Origin: Pseudomonas sp. Irchel s3b2
GTDB lineage: Bacteria; Pseudomonadota; Gammaproteobacteria; Pseudomonadales; Pseudomonadaceae
NCBI RefSeq assembly: GCF_900187445.1
Contig: NZ_FYEB01000006.1
Coordinates: 237,596 to 301,595 of the forward strand
Length of the DNA stretch: 64,000 nt
Direction: 5' to 3'
Shown: one piece after another, positions 61,013-64,000 of the stretch
Position numbering within the stretch: position 1 is the first letter of the stretch
Layout: each line of letters opens with the position of its first letter
Made by a program: the position numbers and the translations under genes
Notes under the pieces: generated by a model
What the model saw: the letters and a program-made list of their open reading frames with translations, nothing else
Told to the model about the DNA's origin: nothing
Databases searched by the model: none

Positions 61013-64000
61013 ATGGCTATCACTATCACCGGAACACTGATCATCGACGAGACGTCAGGTAAGCAGAACGCGACGGCCGGCGGCAGCGACATTACAGGCA
61101 ACGACGTTAAGGATGGTCTGGGCTTCCTCACCACTGGCGTAACTGCATTCGACACTCTTTTGAATGCCGTGGTGGTGCAGGATCTCACGGGGGTCAACGT
61201 CACTGTAGCCGTGAGCAACGGCACCTCCGCCGACCTTGATGGCAGCTCCATGCTCAGTGGTTTCGGGGCCGATGTCACCGATCTGGCCTTCACCAACTCC
61301 ACGGGGGGGCCGCTGCTCGGGGAAGAGGCTCTGTCTGCGCCTGGCGTCCCCCTTTTGACCGTCGATGGCCGAAAAATCTACCTCTACAGCTATACGGGCG
61401 CCGACCTGGGCATTGATGAGAACAACGTCGTGTTTGGCCGCAAGGCCAATGCCGACGGCACGGAAAACCCCACCGGCGACGTCGTCTTCGCCGCATACCT
61501 GCAACCCACGGACGCTTCCGGTGCCGTCCAGACTTCCGATCTGAATGCCGTGGGCTCCAAGGTCTGGCTGGTGCAGTACGAGGAAATCCAGCACCCGATA
61601 ACCACCAACCCCGACGATGCCTTGAGCCTGTACAACCTCCATGTCTCGGTCAGCAATCGCAGCGACTTCTCGCTGGAAGGCGCGCCTTCAGGCCAGCACC
61701 TGTTCTTGATGTACGGCGATGGCACCCCTAGCGCGACCGACGCGGTGATCATTGTCACCGGCAAGAACCCGGTCAACCAGTCCGAGCCCGATGCTCCGGC
61801 CATCACCGACGGCGACACCGTCAACACCGGCCAAGGCGGCGGCCCTACCACCCTGGGCACCAACAGCCAGCAAATCGTGGAAGGCACCGGCTTGTACTTC
61901 ACCTTCGCGATGGGGGCCAACACCGACTTCACGGTTCCCAACCTGAGCCAAGGCGAAGCGGGCGAGGAGGCCAACATCGACTTTGCCTCACTTTACGGCA
62001 GCAATGGGGCCAGTTTTTCCGTTGTCCAATCGTCCTCGGGCGATAAATCCACGCTGGAGATCAGCGCCTTCACAACGGCTTATAAGCCAGGTGTTGAATT
62101 CATCGACAACCTGCACGAAAACACGGCGGTTGAAGTCAACAAGGTCGTCATTACCACTCAGCCCAGTGGGCATGGCAAGAATGCGGTACCGGGTGAAACC
62201 CTGGTGTTTGACAAGATCAGTATTGGAATGACCCCCACCACGCTGAGCGGCATCACGATCACGTTCTCCGCCAACACCGTGGTGATCAAAGGCCTGGAAG
62301 CCAACGACGTGATCGCCTACAACACCGACGGCCCACACACCCGGGCGCTGATCGACAACATCGGTTCGATCGACACCAACTTCGACGCTCCGTTCGACAT
62401 TGGTGGCTTCAGCCTGGTCAATTCCAATGTCACACCGAATCCATTCTCGGCGCTGACGTTCCAGGATGACGGCCCCAGCGTGACCGTCAGCGCCACCACC
62501 GAAAGCGCAATCTTGCTGACCACCCAGGACGCAGAGACCGATGGCGACCCCACGGCCCAGGACAGCGCCGCCACCACGGTGGACTTCAGCGGCGTCTTCG
62601 GCAATCTGCCGAGCTATGGTACTGACGGCCCTGCCCTGGTCAACCCCACGACCATGAGCTACGCCCTGAGCCTGTACGGCGCGAATGGCAGTGACTCCTT
62701 GCTGGACAGCAACGGCGTGCAGATCAATCTGTACAACGTCAGCGGCCTGATCGTGGGTTCGACCGCCCTCAGCGCAGGCGCCATCACCACGGGCAATACC
62801 ATCTTCTCGATCGGGGTGGTGGCCAGCGGAGCCAATGCCGGCATCGTCACGCTGACCCAGTACGCCGAGATTGACCACGCTCTGGAGAACCCGACCACCG
62901 CCCCCTTTGACGACCAGTTCGCGGTATTAGCCAACAACCTGATCAAGCTCACCGGCACCGCGCTCAGCACTGACGGCGATGGCGACACCGCCACCGACAG
63001 CGAGGATGTGGACCTGGGCGGCAACGTTCGCTTTGCCGACGATGGCCCCAGCGTGACCGTCAGCGCCACCACCGAAAGCGCAATCTTGCTGACCACCCAG
63101 GACGCAGAGACCGATGGCGCCCCCACGGCCCAGGACAGCGCCGCCACCACGGTGGACTTCAGCGGCGTCTTCGGCAATCTGCCGGCTTATGGCGCCGACG
63201 GCGCCGGCACCACCGTCAAGAGCTTCGCCCTGAGCCTGTACGGCGCGAATGGCAGTGACTCCTTGCTGGACAGCAACGGCGTGCAGATCAACCTGTACAA
63301 CGTCAGCGGCCTGATCGTGGGTTCGACCGCCCTCAGCGCAGGCGCCATCACCACGGGCAATACCATCTTCTCGATCGGGGTGGTGCCCAGCGGAGCCAAT
63401 GCCGGCATCGTCACGCTGACCCAGTTCGCCGAGATCGACCACGCCTTGGAGACCCCGACCACCGCACCCTTTGACGACCAGTTCGCGGTATTGGCCAACA
63501 ACCTGATCAAGCTCACCGGCACCGCGCTCAGCACTGACGGCGATGGCGACACCGCCACCGACAGCGAGGACGTGGACCTGGGCGGCAACGTTCGCTTTGC
63601 CGACGATGGCCCCAGCGTGACCGTCAGCGCCACCACCGAAAGCGCAATCTTGCTGACCACCCAGGACGCAGAGACCGATGGCGCCCCCACGGCCCAGGAC
63701 AGTGCCGCCACCACGGTGGACTTCAGCGGCGTCTTCGGCAATCTGCCAGTTTATGGCGCCGACGGCGCCGGCACCACCGTCAAGAGCTACGCCCTGAGCC
63801 TGTACGGCGCGGATGGCAGTGACTCCTTGCTGGACAGCAACGGCGTACAGATCAACCTGTACAACGTCAGCGGCCTGATCGTGGGTTCGACCGCCCTCAG
63901 CGCAGGCGCCATCACCACGGGCAATACCATCTTCTCGATCGGGGTGGTGCCCAGCGGAGCCAATGCCGGCATCGTCACGCTGACCCAGTTCGCCGAGATT
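61013..64000 (+). CDS. Giant repetitive adhesin/RTX-type protein, N-terminal part (runs off the window)
   Basis: An open frame starts at ATG 61013 (TGGGAG upstream) and continues without a stop to the edge, giving 996 codons. It begins MAITITGTLIIDETSGKQNATAGG, has no classical signal peptide, and is rich in Asp, Gly, Thr, Val and Ala. From 62465 it is built of DDGPSV-type tandem repeats of about 188 residues, like DUF5801/T1SS repeat adhesins of pseudomonads. Such proteins leave through a type I secretion system by a C-terminal signal, outside this window. Minus-strand frames in this stretch are shadows of the repeats. Confidence 0.85.
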   Translation, partial: MAITITGTLIIDETSGKQNATAGGSDITGNDVKDGLGFLTTGVTAFDTLLNAVVVQDLTGVNVTVAVSNGTSADLDGSSMLSGFGADVTDLAFTNSTGGPLLGEEALSAPGVPLLTVDGRKIYLYSYTGADLGIDENNVVFGRKANADGTENPTGDVVFAAYLQPTDASGAVQTSDLNAVGSKVWLVQYEEIQHPITTNPDDALSLYNLHVSVSNRSDFSLEGAPSGQHLFLMYGDGTPSATDAVIIVTGKNPVNQSEPDAPAITDGDTVNTGQGGGPTTLGTNSQQIVEGTGLYFTFAMGANTDFTVPNLSQGEAGEEANIDFASLYGSNGASFSVVQSSSGDKSTLEISAFTTAYKPGVEFIDNLHENTAVEVNKVVITTQPSGHGKNAVPGETLVFDKISIGMTPTTLSGITITFSANTVVIKGLEANDVIAYNTDGPHTRALIDNIGSIDTNFDAPFDIGGFSLVNSNVTPNPFSALTFQDDGPSVTVSATTESAILLTTQDAETDGDPTAQDSAATTVDFSGVFGNLPSYGTDGPALVNPTTMSYALSLYGANGSDSLLDSNGVQINLYNVSGLIVGSTALSAGAITTGNTIFSIGVVASGANAGIVTLTQYAEIDHALENPTTAPFDDQFAVLANNLIKLTGTALSTDGDGDTATDSEDVDLGGNVRFADDGPSVTVSATTESAILLTTQDAETDGAPTAQDSAATTVDFSGVFGNLPAYGADGAGTTVKSFALSLYGANGSDSLLDSNGVQINLYNVSGLIVGSTALSAGAITTGNTIFSIGVVPSGANAGIVTLTQFAEIDHALETPTTAPFDDQFAVLANNLIKLTGTALSTDGDGDTATDSEDVDLGGNVRFADDGPSVTVSATTESAILLTTQDAETDGAPTAQDSAATTVDFSGVFGNLPVYGADGAGTTVKSYALSLYGADGSDSLLDSNGVQINLYNVSGLIVGSTALSAGAITTGNTIFSIGVVPSGANAGIVTLTQFAEI
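62465..64000 (+). repeat. Tandem in-frame repeats of the adhesin gene (188-residue units)
   Basis: Units start at 62465, 63038 and 63602 (spacing 573 and 564 bp). The second and third are almost identical in DNA; the first differs by a few residues and one small indel (FGNLPSYGTDGPALVNPTT against FGNLPAYGADGAGTTVKS). A unit begins DDGPSVTVSATTESAILLTT and contains YGANGSDSLLDSNGVQINLY. More copies are likely beyond the window edge. Confidence 0.93.

Noticed and set aside
61055..63978. Series of minus-strand open frames in the adhesin region
   Set aside because: They repeat with the adhesin units and are antisense shadows of the high-GC plus-strand frame.

Overview
The window looks like a chromosomal segment of a fluorescent-group Pseudomonas. 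The reasons are high GC, Pseudomonas-type REP sequences (GTAGGAGC...GCGAA) singly and as inverted pairs, a sigma-54 acetoin operon of the usual Pseudomonas order, and RlhA and a large RTX-type adhesin of pseudomonad style. Species assignment is inference; there is no rRNA or housekeeping marker here.

Layout. (1) 1-5645: end of a sugar ABC import operon (solute-binding protein tail, two permeases, ATPase) with a cytoplasmic GH32 fructosidase and a LacI-type regulator, probably for sucrose or a similar fructoside. (2) 5674-25370: a biosynthetic and uptake locus of 13 minus-strand genes plus a divergent AraC-type regulator. It carries a complete protein-thiocarboxylate sulfur relay (MoeZ-like E1/rhodanese, Mec+-like JAMM protein, CysO-like carrier), an AMP ligase, a CaiB-type protein, an acyl-CoA dehydrogenase, a methyltransferase, a ThDP-fold protein, an acyl-ACP-reductase/aminotransferase fusion, a TonB-dependent receptor with a Fur-like site upstream, an FptX-like importer, an MFS exporter and an unexpected GH88-like protein. 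Most neighbours overlap by ATGA or GTGA, so translation is probably coupled. The content strongly recalls the pdt locus for the thiocarboxylate siderophore pyridine-2,6-bis(thiocarboxylic acid). This is the most interesting system in the window.

(3) 25371-42881: an exopolysaccharide locus. An ops-like element and an RfaH paralogue come first, followed by an EpsL-like barrel, a GumB-like export protein, a Wzc-like tyrosine autokinase, a WcaJ-like initiating transferase, a WecG/TagA/CpsF transferase, three further glycosyltransferases, a Wzy-like polymerase/ligase and a Wzx-like flippase. A repeat-rich gap (105-bp tandem array, dispersed ~300-bp elements, hexanucleotide tract) precedes galE and a secreted LamG-GH16 hydrolase. 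(4) 42882-44341: REP pair, two small hypothetical genes and a third copy of the dispersed element.

(5) 44342-51946: acetoin/butanediol catabolism, acoX-acoA-acoB-acoC-bdh on the minus strand from a near-perfect sigma-54 promoter, divergent from acoR, with TGAGAC palindromes between them. (6) 52057-60630: rlhA, tRNA-Gln(UUG), a CapA-like protein, a secreted M20 peptidase, a frameshifted dapF-like pseudogene and a membrane-anchored calcineurin-like phosphoesterase, separated by REPINs. (7) 61013 to the window end: the open 5' part of a giant adhesin/RTX-type gene with 188-residue tandem repeats.

All functional names come from motif and family recognition by eye; no database search was possible.
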